From the NCBI RefSeq assembly GCF_003254115.1, contig NZ_QKZV01000002.1, positions 62,001 to 126,000 on the forward strand: DNA of 64,000 nucleotides, written 5' to 3'. Positions 1 through 9,617 of this stretch are shown here, piece after piece. This DNA is from Hydrotalea sandarakina (GTDB taxonomy: Bacteria > Bacteroidota > Bacteroidia > Chitinophagales > Chitinophagaceae). The notes under the pieces are model-generated. The model was given only the letters and a program-made list of their open reading frames with translations. It was not told the DNA's origin and ran no database searches. How positions within the stretch are numbered: position 1 is the first letter of the stretch; every line of letters begins with the position of its first letter. The translations under genes and the position numbers were made by a program.

Positions 1-1704
1 ACTAACAATAGTCCCGATGCATTAAATGTACTCTGGCTGCAAATGGATCAAAACACTTATTTACCAACTGCTCGTTCGCAATACTATACCAACCGTTATC
101 GTAATCAATCTACCCAAGGCTTCCAATTAGCCTCTGTTCAAATTGAAGTAAATGGCAAGTTGTTGCCTGCCAAATATCTTATTAATGATACACGTATGCA
201 AATTCAACTACCTGAGGCCTTAAAAGCTAAAGGCGATAAAATAAACATTCACATTCAATATCATTACCAGGTGCCGGGTGAATTTGGTGGAAGAACAGAT
301 TATGTAAAGACCAACTACGGTAAAATTTTTGAAATAGCACAATGGTACCCCCGCATGTGTGTGTACGACGATTTAGAAGGATGGAGTACATTACCTTTTT
401 TAGGTAGTGGCGAATTTTATTGTGATTATGGTGATTATGATTATAGCATAACCGTACCTGCCGGTATGATTGTGGCCGGAAGTGGAGAACTGCAAAATCC
501 TGACGAAGTATTAACAGCACAACAACGGAATCGCCTTGCTGAAGCTGCTAAAAGCAATACAACTGTTTGGATTAGAACTTTAGCTGAAGTGCAACAACAA
601 AAACCATTACAAGGAACTAAAACATGGCATTTTAAAATGATGAATACCCGCGATGTAGCTTTTGGCGCATCGAAGGCTTATTTGTGGGATGCCGCAAAAG
701 TTAATTTGCCCAGTGGCAAAAAATGTATGGCCATGTCTGTTTATCCGGTAGAAAGCATGGGTGATAGTGCTTGGGGACGTGCTACCGAATATTTAAAAAA
801 ATCTATTGAATATTTTTCTGAAAAGTGGTTTGAATATCCTTATCCGGTGGCAATCAACGAGGCTGGTATTGCCGGAGGAATGGAATATCCGGGCATTGTG
901 TTTGATGGTATTACCGATAAAGGCAAGGAACTATACTGGGTAACCGCACATGAAATTGGTCATAACTGGTTTCCAATGATTGTAGGTTCTGATGAACGTA
1001 GATATGCATGGATGGATGAAGGATTCAACACCTTTATTGATGTGTATGCAAGCGATGTGTTTAATAATGGAGAATATGCACCAAAACGTGATGGGGAATA
1101 TGCACCCGGTGGTGGTAATCCTGCTGATGAAATGGTTCCTTATTTATCAGATCCTCACGCACCTGTAATTATGACCCGTGCAGATGGTTTTCCTGAGAAG
1201 TACCGTCATCCCATGGTTTATTTCAAACCCGCGTACGGACTGGTGTTGCTTCGTGAAGTAATTTTAGGTCATGAACGTTTTGATGCGGCATTTAAATATT
1301 ATATACATCAATGGGCATATAAACATCCCGCAACATTCGACTTCTTTAATACCATTGATAACCAAGCCGGCGAAGATTTATGGTGGTTTTGGCGCGAATG
1401 GTTTTTTGAAAACAAGCCGCTCGATCAGTCTATTCAAAAAGTAGAATATACCCACCAAAACCCTATGAATGGTATTGATGTTACTTTAGAAAATTTACAA
1501 CCCATGGTAATGCCTATTCCTATTGAAGTAACATACGCTAATGGAACAACCATGCAACTACAACTTCCGGTTGAAACTTGGTTGCAGGGGAATGTTCATA
1601 CTATTCATTTGGCTACGAATGCACCCGTTAAAAAAGTTACTATCGATCCTAAAAATTGGTTGCCTGATTTAAACAGAACTAACAACGTTTATACTATTCA
1701 ATAA
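1..1704 (+). CDS. M1 family metallopeptidase, 5' end outside window
   Basis: This is the C-terminal part of a zinc aminopeptidase-like protein. The first ATG in frame is at 43, but the frame is open back to base 1 and the upstream codons read like normal M1 sequence ([13 protein letters not shown]), so the true start lies before the window. The zinc site is visible as HEIGH at about residue 304 counted from position 43, followed 18 residues later by the third ligand Glu in WMDEGFN, the family pattern HEXXH-X18-E. The exopeptidase motif is GGMEYPG instead of the classical GAMEN, as is common in Bacteroidota members. The protein ends with a beta-rich domain after about residue 460. Family members are normally exported and digest peptides in the periplasm or at the surface. 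It ends before the glycan locus and is probably a separate unit. Family assignment is firm; substrate is unknown. Confidence 0.93.
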   Translation, partial: TNNSPDALNVLWLQMDQNTYLPTARSQYYTNRYRNQSTQGFQLASVQIEVNGKLLPAKYLINDTRMQIQLPEALKAKGDKINIHIQYHYQVPGEFGGRTDYVKTNYGKIFEIAQWYPRMCVYDDLEGWSTLPFLGSGEFYCDYGDYDYSITVPAGMIVAGSGELQNPDEVLTAQQRNRLAEAAKSNTTVWIRTLAEVQQQKPLQGTKTWHFKMMNTRDVAFGASKAYLWDAAKVNLPSGKKCMAMSVYPVESMGDSAWGRATEYLKKSIEYFSEKWFEYPYPVAINEAGIAGGMEYPGIVFDGITDKGKELYWVTAHEIGHNWFPMIVGSDERRYAWMDEGFNTFIDVYASDVFNNGEYAPKRDGEYAPGGGNPADEMVPYLSDPHAPVIMTRADGFPEKYRHPMVYFKPAYGLVLLREVILGHERFDAAFKYYIHQWAYKHPATFDFFNTIDNQAGEDLWWFWREWFFENKPLDQSIQKVEYTHQNPMNGIDVTLENLQPMVMPIPIEVTYANGTTMQLQLPVETWLQGNVHTIHLATNAPVKKVTIDPKNWLPDLNRTNNVYTIQ

Positions 1705-1731
1705 AACAAGAGAGAAAATTTCTAAAAAATA

Positions 1732-1771
1732 AATTCGTGCAAAATGTTGTAAATTTCATTTTGCACGAATT
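1732..1771. repeat. 15-bp perfect inverted repeat upstream of sigma gene
   Basis: The arms at 1732-1746 and 1757-1771 (AATTCGTGCAAAATG and its exact complement) are separated by 10 bases. It lies between the M1 peptidase stop and the sigma-factor start and overlaps the putative -33 element and spacer. No T-run follows, so it is a weak fit to a terminator and a better fit to an operator or a transcript-end hairpin. Confidence 0.7.
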
Positions 1772-1778
1772 AACTTTG
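1747..1778 (+). promoter_or_regulatory. Putative Bacteroidota promoter for ECF sigma gene
   Basis: A TTG at 1747-1749 lies 21 bases before TAACTTTG at 1771-1778, which matches the Bacteroidota -7 consensus TAnnTTTG. Transcription would start near 1784, about 15 bases before the TTG start codon of the sigma gene. The inverted repeat 1732-1771 overlaps it. Confidence 0.5.
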
Positions 1779-1798
1779 AATAGTAAATCTGCTGAAAG

Positions 1799-2383
1799 TT
1801 GGCTAACGATGCTCATATACTAAATTGTAATATTGCAGAATTGCAGTATCAAATTGCTTCGTATGAGGATGAAGTAGCTTATAAAAAATTGTTTTATTGC
1901 GTTTTCCCTTCCTTACAAAACCATGCTTTTGCCATATTACATTCGCGGCAATTGGCTGAAGAAGTTGTTTCGGATGTGTTAATTGAAGTTTGGAAAAAGC
2001 GAGCCACTTTAATGGAGATTGAGAATTTAAAATTGTATTTATTTGTAAGCGTAAGAAATGGCGCTTTAAAAAAATTACAGCAGGAAAAGAAAACCAATAA
2101 AAACGCATCCATTCAAGATCTGCAAATTGAACTCATTTCTGATTATTTGCAGCCCGATGAAACCATACAACTCAGTGAAACATCTCGCCAAATTAATGAG
2201 GCGGTTCAGCAATTACCACCACAGTGTAAATTAATTTATAAGTTGGCCAAAGAAGACCGATTAAAGTATCGGGATATTGCTTCTCTTTTACAAATTAGTG
2301 TAAAAACTATTGACAATCAGCTGGCCATTGCACTAAAAAAATTGGCCGAGAAATTATCACTTCCTCGCAAACAAAAAAAATAA
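1799..2383 (+). CDS. ECF RNA polymerase sigma factor
   Basis: A 194-residue sigma-70 factor of the extracytoplasmic-function class. Region 2 runs from about residue 25 to 95 (core binding and -10 recognition, with QLAEEVVSDVLIEVWKKR), and region 4 from about 130 to 190 carries the helix-turn-helix (LKYRDIASLLQISVKTIDNQL). There is no in-frame ATG before region 2. An in-frame TGA sits at 1793-1795, so TTG at 1799 is the most likely start. A FecR gene follows after 62 bases and a SusC with an STN domain after that, the standard layout of a TonB-receptor/anti-sigma/sigma relay controlling a glycan locus. Expected to be held inactive by FecR until ligand binds the receptor. Family certain; regulon inferred from position. 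Confidence 0.92.
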   Translation: MANDAHILNCNIAELQYQIASYEDEVAYKKLFYCVFPSLQNHAFAILHSRQLAEEVVSDVLIEVWKKRATLMEIENLKLYLFVSVRNGALKKLQQEKKTNKNASIQDLQIELISDYLQPDETIQLSETSRQINEAVQQLPPQCKLIYKLAKEDRLKYRDIASLLQISVKTIDNQLAIALKKLAEKLSLPRKQKK

Positions 2384-2445
2384 TTGCAACCACTTTAGGG
2401 GATTTTTCTTTTTAACAACTCTTATTGTTAATGTTATAGCTTGCT

Positions 2446-3597
2446 ATGTTGAAAAATGACCGCATATGGCAATTGTTGGCTCGAAAATTATCTAATGAAG
2501 CTACCCAGGCCGAGTTAGATGAATTGAGCGCATTATTAAAAAATGATGAGGCTACCGCTTCAATTGCCCACACTATTGAAGAACATTGGAATACCAATCC
2601 CGATATTGATATTGAGTTTTTAGATGCTACGTATTTATTGCATTTGAAGCGCATGCAAGAACAAGGCTTAATAATGGGTACTCCACATCAGCCAGATCTT
2701 TTTTTGGAAGTGCCAGATAACACAGGTAAAGTTCATACCAAAAAAATCAAAAAACTATTGTTTGCGACCGCTTTGCCTTTAGTTGCTATAATAATATTGC
2801 TTAGTTGGTTTTTTTTACATACCCCCCTATCAAAAACCAATCAGGTGTCTGGTAATTTGGTAAAAGCAGTTGAATTACCCAATGAAATTGTTACCAAAAA
2901 TGCTTCAAAAACAAAAATTGTATTGCCCGATGGTTCCGTGGTTTGGTTAAATGCAGATACCAAATTATGGTATTACAAAAGTTTTGGGAATACCCTGCGG
3001 GAAGTGTATTTGAATGGTGAAGCTTTTTTTGACGTTACAAAAAACCCTGCAAAGCCCTTTGTTATTCATACCAAATTACTTGATATTAAAGTATTGGGAA
3101 CGCAGTTCAATGTGCGTTCTTATCCTAATGATAAAACAATTGAAACAAGCTTGGTACGTGGCTTGGTGCAGGTTACGCTGCATAGCCGACCCGACGAAAA
3201 ATATTTTTTAAAGCCCAATGAAAAATTAGTTGTTTTAAATACCAATACGATTGATTCATTAAATGTTCAGAAGCAAGTACCTGCAATTTCAAAAAATTTA
3301 GATGATAATATTGTTGCTATTAAGAATCTAACCCCCCTTCAATCAAATGATTCCATAAAAATTGAAACTGCCTGGACAAAAAACAGGCTATGTTTTACCG
3401 ATGAAAATTTTGAAGAAGTTGCCCATCAGTTAGAACGCTGGTATGATGTACAAATTGTATTTAAAAATAATAAATATAAAGATATTCGCTTGAATGGGTC
3501 ATTTGTGAATGAAACACTTACTCAAGCATTGGATGCCTTAAAGTTTTCTACCAATTTTCATTACGATATAAAAGATAAAACGGTAACCATTTATTAA
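2446..3597 (+). CDS. FecR family anti-sigma factor
   Basis: A 383-residue inner-membrane anti-sigma protein. The cytoplasmic N-terminal part (about 1-100) would hold the sigma factor. A single membrane helix is seen at about 104-126 (LLFATALPLVAIIILLSWFF). The periplasmic FecR domain follows (about 150-245, with the typical segment VWLNADTKLWYYKSFG), and the last 70 residues (about 310-383, ending LKFSTNFHYDIKDKTVTIY) form the DUF4974-type C-terminal domain that meets the STN domain of the receptor. It sits between the sigma factor and SusC. Expected length and order for this family. Confidence is high for function class; the signal is taken to be the glycan of this locus. Confidence 0.93.
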   Translation: MLKNDRIWQLLARKLSNEATQAELDELSALLKNDEATASIAHTIEEHWNTNPDIDIEFLDATYLLHLKRMQEQGLIMGTPHQPDLFLEVPDNTGKVHTKKIKKLLFATALPLVAIIILLSWFFLHTPLSKTNQVSGNLVKAVELPNEIVTKNASKTKIVLPDGSVVWLNADTKLWYYKSFGNTLREVYLNGEAFFDVTKNPAKPFVIHTKLLDIKVLGTQFNVRSYPNDKTIETSLVRGLVQVTLHSRPDEKYFLKPNEKLVVLNTNTIDSLNVQKQVPAISKNLDDNIVAIKNLTPLQSNDSIKIETAWTKNRLCFTDENFEEVAHQLERWYDVQIVFKNNKYKDIRLNGSFVNETLTQALDALKFSTNFHYDIKDKTVTIY

Positions 3598-3665
3598 TTC
3601 AAACTTAAAACGACTGTCTATGCAATGCTTTAATTCAGGATAAATAAATACCATCATAAAAAAAA

Positions 3666-3691
3666 GCGGGAAATGCTGCAACATTCCCCGC
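3666..3691 (+). promoter_or_regulatory. Hairpin in fecR-susC leader
   Basis: GCGGGAAATG (3666-3675) pairs with CATTCCCCGC (3682-3691) with one A-C mismatch around a CTGCAA loop. It is preceded by an A-run and lies 70 bases before the susC start. No T-run follows on the + strand, so it is more likely a leader or processing element than a terminator. On the - strand an A-derived T-run would follow. Confidence 0.6.
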
Positions 3692-3760
3692 CGGAAAACA
3701 CTAGAAAACTGCTTTGAATGGCAGAAATCTCAGCATTATTCACTATTCAAACACTAATGT

Positions 3761-6700
3761 ATGAAAAAATCGATTGCTCTTACAGGGAAATTGCATATTC
3801 CCTTAAAGCCATTAATCTATATGAAACTAACACTACTACTTAGTATTTTATGCATTTTTAATGCAACAGCAGGTACACATGCACAAACTGTTTCTGTAAA
3901 AATGTCTAAAACAGAAATAGCCAAAGTGTTGGGTAATATTGAACAACAAGGTTCATTTAGGTTTTTATTCAATAGCCGCCTTAAAGATTTAAAAGAAAAG
4001 GTAAATGTTGATGTAACCAATGCTAACATTGAAACTGTTTTAAATCAACTTTTTGCAGGTACCAGTTTAACCTACAAAATTTTAAGTGATAATTTAATTG
4101 CTATTCGTTCTGTTAATCCGGAAGAACAGGATATTAGAATTACAGGGAAAATAGTAAACGAAAAGGGGGAACCGTTAAGCGGTGTAAGTATTGCCATTAA
4201 AGGTACTTCTCGTGGTACTGTTACCGATAATGATGGTAACTATTCATTGAATGTTTCACCTAATGCTGTATTGGTTATTTCATTTGTTGGACATACTACA
4301 CAAGAAGTACATGTAAATAACCAAAACGTAATTAATGTAACACTTCAATCATCTGAAAAACAATTAGATCAGGTGGTTGTAATTGGTTATGGTACACAAA
4401 GAAAGCAAGATGTTACGGGTGCCATTGCAACCATTAAGGGTTCTGAAATATCAAAGCAAGCTTCAGTAAATCCTATTAGTGCTTTACAAGGTAAAGTTGC
4501 AGGGGTACAAATTACCAATAATGGTACTCCCGGTTCTGCACCTCAAATCAATATACGCGGGTTGGGTACCTATTGGTCAAACACTGGTCCATTATATGTT
4601 GTAGATGGTGTATGGTTAAATGATGTTAACTTTTTAAATCCTGCCGATATTCAAAGTATTAGCATTTTAAAAGATGCATCAAGTGAAGCAATTTATGGTA
4701 TTAAAGGGGCTAATGGTGTGGTAATAATTACTACTAAAAAGGGTGCAGCCGACAGGAAAACAGTAGTCAATTATAATGGTTATGTTGGTTATCAAAAAGC
4801 AACCAACCAGGTACCCATGGCTAATGCATATCAATATGCAGTTTTATTTAATGAGTTAGCCAGAATGACCGGTGGAACAAACTTTTTAGATTCTTCAAAA
4901 TTCGGTACAGGTACCAATTGGTTCGATCAAGTATTACGTAATGCCATTATTACAAACCATCAGGTATCTGTTACAGGTGGTTCAGAAAAAAATACTTATA
5001 ATTTTTCATTGGGTTACTTATCACAGCAGGGTATTTTAAAAACTAACGATTACACTCGTTACACTGCTAACTTAAGTAACGATATGCAGATTAATAAAAA
5101 CATTAAGGCAGGCTATACTGTAATTGGTAATTTCAACAATTCACATAATGCGCCCGGCGGTATTTGGCATGCTTTATATGCGGCCCCTCCCGTATTACCC
5201 GTAAAATTTGCTGATGGTGTTACTTACGGCGATCCGGGTTATTATGGTTTAGGTTCAGCAGTTAGCAATCCACAAGCTACTTTAGATTATAATAATTCCA
5301 TGAGTCGTGGTTATAATTTTACAGGTAATGCATATGTAGATGTTCGCTTTTTAAGACACTTTGATTTTAAAACTACTATTAGTGGTGTGTATGGTGAATC
5401 AGAATCTAAAAATTATGTTCCTGTATATAAAGCAACTTCTACTCAGCAAAATGCAGTAAGTAGTCTTAGTATTTCTCGTGGTGAAAATCGTTCATGGATT
5501 GCAGAAAATACCCTTACTTATACCAACACTTTTGCTACCAATCACCGAGTAACCATTTTGGCCGGTCAACATGCTGAATGGAATAATTATAATTTCATTT
5601 CTGCATCAGCACAAAACGTTCCAAATGTAACTACCGGCAACTGGTTTTTAGGTTTAGGAAATAATCCTTACGTAAATGATGTTGATAACAGTTACAATCA
5701 GCAATACCCGTTGCAGTCAACCATCTCTTCTTATTTTGGTCGTATTAACTATTCTTTCAAAAATAAGTATATGTTGAATGCCACCATGCGTGCAGATGGT
5801 TCTTCTAAATTTACCGGAAGCGATAGATGGGGGTATTTCCCATCTGTAGGTGCTGCTTGGGTTGTTACACAAGAAAACTTTATGCGCAATCAGCATATTT
5901 TTAATTCATTGAAAATTAGAGGTAGCTGGGGTAAGGTTGGTAATGCCGGTGTGCCCACATTTGTTAGCACACAACAAACAGTATCAGGTGGAGCATATAG
6001 TGTAATTTATGGCAATACAGGTATTGTATCTCAAGGTGTAAGTGTTGCATCAATACCCCCACCACCATTGAAATGGGAAAAAAGCGTAGGCACAGACATT
6101 GGTTTTGAGGCTACAGTGTTAAACAGCAAATTAACTATTGAAGGAGACTTGTATAACAAAAAAACGCAGGATATTATTATGAATGTTTACCTGCCGGGTT
6201 CTGCAGGTTTGGCTAATCAGTTCATTACCACTAATGTAGGTGATGCTCAAAACAGAGGTTTTGAATTATCATTGAACTGGCATGATAATATTAGTAAAGA
6301 TTTCAGTTATTCTATCAGCGGAAATATTTCTTATAACCAAAATGAGTTCCTTAGCAATAGTGCCGGTGGACAGAAAATTTACGATGGCGGTTCCGGTGCT
6401 ACCGGTGGGCAATTCACTACTTTAACTACAGTAGGACAACCCATTGGTGTTTTTTATGGATATAAAGTAATTGGCATATTCCAATCTGCTGCTGATGTTG
6501 CCAATTATAAAGATAAATCAGGCAATTTATTCCAACCGAATGCACAGCCCGGTGATTTTAAATATGCCAGCACTACAGGAGTAGGTCCTATTTCAGCTAA
6601 TGACAGGGTTGTATTAGGAAACCCCAACCCAAAATATATTTATGGAATCAGTACCTATTTTTCTTATAAGCAATTTGATTTGTCTCTAGACTTTCAAGGT

Positions 6701-7111
6701 GTAGCCGGTGTAGATGTTTACAATGCTAATAAAGGATTACGTTATGGTGCTGAAAACTGGACTTTAGATTTTTACAACAATCGTTGGCATGGTGCAGGCA
6801 CTTCTAATACTTATCCTTCTGTAAATATTGGCGGTGGAACTAATTATTGGCCTAACTCATGGTACGTGGAAAGCGGAAGTTATTTCAGAATTAGAAATAT
6901 GCAGTTAGGTTATACATTACCTAATGCTCGTTTACAACACATGGGTATTCAATCTTTGCGGCTTTACTTAAATGCACAAAATGCATTTAACTTCTTTAAG
7001 TACAAAGGATTTTCTCCTGAAGTGGGTGGTAGTCCGGGCAATATTGGTATCGACAACAATACCTATCCGTTATCTGCCATTTACAATTTTGGTGTTAATC
7101 TTTCATTCTAA
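3761..7111 (+). CDS. SusC/RagA TonB-dependent transporter with STN domain
   Basis: An outer-membrane transporter of 1116 residues that imports glycan fragments using TonB energy. A hydrophobic signal segment follows Met21 (MKLTLLLSILCIF) with likely cleavage near AQ-TVS. The order is STN domain (about 44-118), carboxypeptidase-regulatory-like beta domain (about 126-200, ITGKIVNEKGEPLSG), plug (about 205-325, starting VVVIGYGTQRKQDVTGAI), then a long beta-barrel ending in a terminal aromatic residue (NLSF). The start at 3761 gives a 20-residue extension before the signal peptide; 3821 is the alternative. The STN domain is the hallmark of receptors that signal through FecR, and the matching sigma/FecR pair is directly upstream. 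SusD follows after 20 bases. Assignment is firm; substrate is inferred from the enzymes downstream. Confidence 0.96.
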   Translation: MKKSIALTGKLHIPLKPLIYMKLTLLLSILCIFNATAGTHAQTVSVKMSKTEIAKVLGNIEQQGSFRFLFNSRLKDLKEKVNVDVTNANIETVLNQLFAGTSLTYKILSDNLIAIRSVNPEEQDIRITGKIVNEKGEPLSGVSIAIKGTSRGTVTDNDGNYSLNVSPNAVLVISFVGHTTQEVHVNNQNVINVTLQSSEKQLDQVVVIGYGTQRKQDVTGAIATIKGSEISKQASVNPISALQGKVAGVQITNNGTPGSAPQINIRGLGTYWSNTGPLYVVDGVWLNDVNFLNPADIQSISILKDASSEAIYGIKGANGVVIITTKKGAADRKTVVNYNGYVGYQKATNQVPMANAYQYAVLFNELARMTGGTNFLDSSKFGTGTNWFDQVLRNAIITNHQVSVTGGSEKNTYNFSLGYLSQQGILKTNDYTRYTANLSNDMQINKNIKAGYTVIGNFNNSHNAPGGIWHALYAAPPVLPVKFADGVTYGDPGYYGLGSAVSNPQATLDYNNSMSRGYNFTGNAYVDVRFLRHFDFKTTISGVYGESESKNYVPVYKATSTQQNAVSSLSISRGENRSWIAENTLTYTNTFATNHRVTILAGQHAEWNNYNFISASAQNVPNVTTGNWFLGLGNNPYVNDVDNSYNQQYPLQSTISSYFGRINYSFKNKYMLNATMRADGSSKFTGSDRWGYFPSVGAAWVVTQENFMRNQHIFNSLKIRGSWGKVGNAGVPTFVSTQQTVSGGAYSVIYGNTGIVSQGVSVASIPPPPLKWEKSVGTDIGFEATVLNSKLTIEGDLYNKKTQDIIMNVYLPGSAGLANQFITTNVGDAQNRGFELSLNWHDNISKDFSYSISGNISYNQNEFLSNSAGGQKIYDGGSGATGGQFTTLTTVGQPIGVFYGYKVIGIFQSAADVANYKDKSGNLFQPNAQPGDFKYASTTGVGPISANDRVVLGNPNPKYIYGISTYFSYKQFDLSLDFQGVAGVDVYNANKGLRYGAENWTLDFYNNRWHGAGTSNTYPSVNIGGGTNYWPNSWYVESGSYFRIRNMQLGYTLPNARLQHMGIQSLRLYLNAQNAFNFFKYKGFSPEVGGSPGNIGIDNNTYPLSAIYNFGVNLSF

Positions 7112-7131
7112 ACTCATTAAAGCAAAGTGTT

Positions 7132-8637
7132 ATGAAAAATATATTCAAAATAAATTGGTTCAATCGGATAATTAAACCATCTGTAATGGGTTTGTCGGTA
7201 GTAATTATTGCTTCCGGTTGTTCTAAATCATTTTTAGATGTGCCTGTACAAGGGCAGCAGCCGGCCACACAAATTTGGAAAACTTCAACCGATGCAACCA
7301 ATGCAGTTAATGCAATTTATGCCAATTTACGTAGTTGGAATAACGTGGCATTTGCACCCATTTGCATTGAAAGTGTGGGGTCAGATGATGCAGTTAAGGG
7401 AAGTGTACCCAGTGATGCAACTTTTATCAATGCTTACGATAATTTTACTGTAACTGCAACTGATGGACAATTAGATGGTTTTTGGACCGGACAATACCAA
7501 AACATTAATTTATGTAATCAGGTATTGGATAATGTGCCCAACATTAATATGGATGCTTCATTGAAAGCGCGCTATTTAGCTGAAGCAAAATTTGTAAGAG
7601 CTTACTCTTATTTTAGGTTAGTACGCGCTTTTGGTAATATTCCATTAGTGTTACATGTGCCCACAACTGCTGCTCAATTAAACCCGGTGCAAAGTAAACC
7701 GGCCGATGTATATGCAGCTATTGAACAAGATTTAACTGATGCTGCCAATGTTTTGCCCGCAACTTATGGTCCTGCAGATATTGGTAGGGCAACAAAAGGC
7801 GCAGCTTTGGCCTTACATGCAAAAGTGGCAATGTATCAGAAAAAATGGAGTGATGTAAAAACATACACAGATCAGATAATAGCTTCCGGTGTTTATTCTC
7901 TTTTCCCCAATTATTATCAAATGTTTAGAATTCCCAATGAAAATTGTTCTGAATCAATTTTTGAAATTCAGTGTAATTATGTGGCCGGCAATGGAGGTCT
8001 TTCCAATAGTCAGTATTCACAAGTTCAAGGGAATAGAGATGCCAATGCAGGATGGGGATTTAATGTGCCAACACAAAGTTTGGTTAATGAATTTGAACCG
8101 GGCGATCCACGTTTGAATGCTACAATCATGTTTGCAGGCACTACTACTCCTGATGGTGACGTAGTTCCCTTGCCGCAAGCAGGTGCACCTTCCATGTATA
8201 ACATGAAAGCTTATGTGCCATTTGCTTTGGCTTTGGTTGATAATCAGGGAGCAGATCAAAACGTTCGCGTAATTCGTTATGCAGAAGTTTTATTAATGAA
8301 TGCAGAAGCAAATAATGAATTAGGCAATACCTCAGCTGCTTTGGCTTCATTAGAACAGGTACGTGCACGTGCAAGAGCACAAAGTGCTAATCCTTCCATT
8401 GATTTGCCACCCGTTACTACAACTGACCAAAATGCTTTAAGAAATGCAATTTGGCATGAAAGAAGGGTTGAATTAGCTATGGAATTTGATCGTTATTTCG
8501 ATGTAATTCGTCAAGGCCGCGCTGCAACTGTTTTTGGACCTTTGGGCTGGAAAGCCGGTAAAAATGAAGTTTGGCCTATTCCACAAAATCAAATTGATAT
8601 TAGTGGTGGTGTATTGGTTCAAAATCCAGGATACTAA
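7132..8637 (+). CDS. SusD/RagB family surface glycan-binding lipoprotein
   Basis: The 501-residue partner of SusC. A lipoprotein signal ends in VIIASGC with the lipidated Cys at residue 30. The N-terminal SusD-like region (about 30-230) carries the usual helical repeat features, such as FVRAYSYFRLVRAFGNIPLV, and the C-terminal SusD/RagB part ends with the family's ERRVELAMEFDRYFDVIRQG segment. It sits 20 bases after susC, as expected for co-transcription, and would form the lid over the SusC barrel at the cell surface. Length is normal for the family. Identification is secure. The bound glycan cannot be read from SusD itself. Confidence 0.96.
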   Translation: MKNIFKINWFNRIIKPSVMGLSVVIIASGCSKSFLDVPVQGQQPATQIWKTSTDATNAVNAIYANLRSWNNVAFAPICIESVGSDDAVKGSVPSDATFINAYDNFTVTATDGQLDGFWTGQYQNINLCNQVLDNVPNINMDASLKARYLAEAKFVRAYSYFRLVRAFGNIPLVLHVPTTAAQLNPVQSKPADVYAAIEQDLTDAANVLPATYGPADIGRATKGAALALHAKVAMYQKKWSDVKTYTDQIIASGVYSLFPNYYQMFRIPNENCSESIFEIQCNYVAGNGGLSNSQYSQVQGNRDANAGWGFNVPTQSLVNEFEPGDPRLNATIMFAGTTTPDGDVVPLPQAGAPSMYNMKAYVPFALALVDNQGADQNVRVIRYAEVLLMNAEANNELGNTSAALASLEQVRARARAQSANPSIDLPPVTTTDQNALRNAIWHERRVELAMEFDRYFDVIRQGRAATVFGPLGWKAGKNEVWPIPQNQIDISGGVLVQNPGY

Positions 8638-8663
8638 TTTTTATCATTCTTAAAAAAAATGTT

Positions 8664-9524
8664 ATGAAACTTCATAAAAAATACAGCATTTCAACATATA
8701 TAGCTGCATTGGTTGTTTTGGCATTTGGATTCACTTCATGTCAAAAATCATTCAATCCTGCCAGCTATGCACCCGCTCAAACATTTGGCGGCTATGCATC
8801 TTCACGCGATATTGCTGCAAGTAATTTGGTAGGTTATTGGGGCTTTGAAAATTCACTTATTGACAGTGTTTCAAGTACCAACGGAACGGGTGTTGGAACC
8901 TCGTTTACTACCGGTATAAAAGGTAATGCATTGCAAGGTGCTAATAATGGTTATTTCATAACCACACCAAGTAGTGCAGTAGTAGGACTAAAAAGTTTTA
9001 CCATTTCATTTTGGGTAAATTCCCCACAAAACACCAATGGTACTTTTGGTTTGGTTTGTTTGTCGAATACACAAGATTTTTGGGGGAACTTGGATATTTT
9101 CTTTGAAAATGGCAGTACCTCAACAAACGCTAATTTAAAAGCGCATATTGAAAACTGGATAACATCTACAACTGATAATGATCAATGGTTGGGCAGTTTT
9201 GCCATTGGTAATGTTTGGAATAAATGGACGCACATAGTTTTAACCTATGATGCAACTACTTCTACTTTTGTTACTTATGTAAACGGAAGTTCTATTAATA
9301 CTACTGTGAAGGCAGGAAATGGTCCTTTAACTTTTCAAAATGCCTCTGCTTTAATTTTTGGAACCATGCAGTTCAATACAACACCTTCATTAGGTACTGC
9401 AGGTGGTCCTCAAAGTTGGGCCAGTTATATGCCCGGTGCCATGGATGAAGTGCGTATTTACAATGCACCACTCGCTGCGGCAGATGTAAAGGCTTTATAT
9501 CAGTTACAGAATCTTGGAAAGTAG
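8664..9524 (+). CDS. LamG/concanavalin A-like domain lipoprotein (likely surface glycan-binding protein)
   Basis: A 286-residue lipoprotein with lipobox FGFTSC, Cys at residue 26. From about residue 55 to the end it reads as a Laminin-G-3 type beta-sandwich: it starts with LVGYWGFENSLIDSVS, has KSFTISFWVNSP in the middle, and closes with PGAMDEVRIYNAPLAAADVKAL. This fold in a SusE/SusF position usually serves as an extra surface glycan-binding protein. It follows susD after 26 bases and is followed by a strong hairpin terminator, so it ends the transport block of the locus. No catalytic signature is recognised. Fold confident; binding role inferred from position. Confidence 0.85.
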   Translation: MKLHKKYSISTYIAALVVLAFGFTSCQKSFNPASYAPAQTFGGYASSRDIAASNLVGYWGFENSLIDSVSSTNGTGVGTSFTTGIKGNALQGANNGYFITTPSSAVVGLKSFTISFWVNSPQNTNGTFGLVCLSNTQDFWGNLDIFFENGSTSTNANLKAHIENWITSTTDNDQWLGSFAIGNVWNKWTHIVLTYDATTSTFVTYVNGSSINTTVKAGNGPLTFQNASALIFGTMQFNTTPSLGTAGGPQSWASYMPGAMDEVRIYNAPLAAADVKALYQLQNLGK

Positions 9525-9548
9525 GATTGTAGCTCTTAAATCATACAC

Positions 9549-9595
9549 AAGTGCATCCTTAAGTCAGTTGAACTGGCAGAAGGGTGCACTTTTTC
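9549..9595 (+). terminator. Intrinsic terminator/attenuator inside glycan locus
   Basis: A 12-bp stem (9549-9560 with 9580-9591, one T-G wobble) encloses a loop that holds a second small stem, CAGT-TGA-ACTG at 9565-9575. A short T-run follows (9590-9594). It lies between the LamG lipoprotein gene and the first glycoside hydrolase gene and could reduce read-through into the enzyme genes. Confidence 0.7.
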
Positions 9596-9617
9596 CAAAT
9601 TCTCAAAATTTGGTTAT

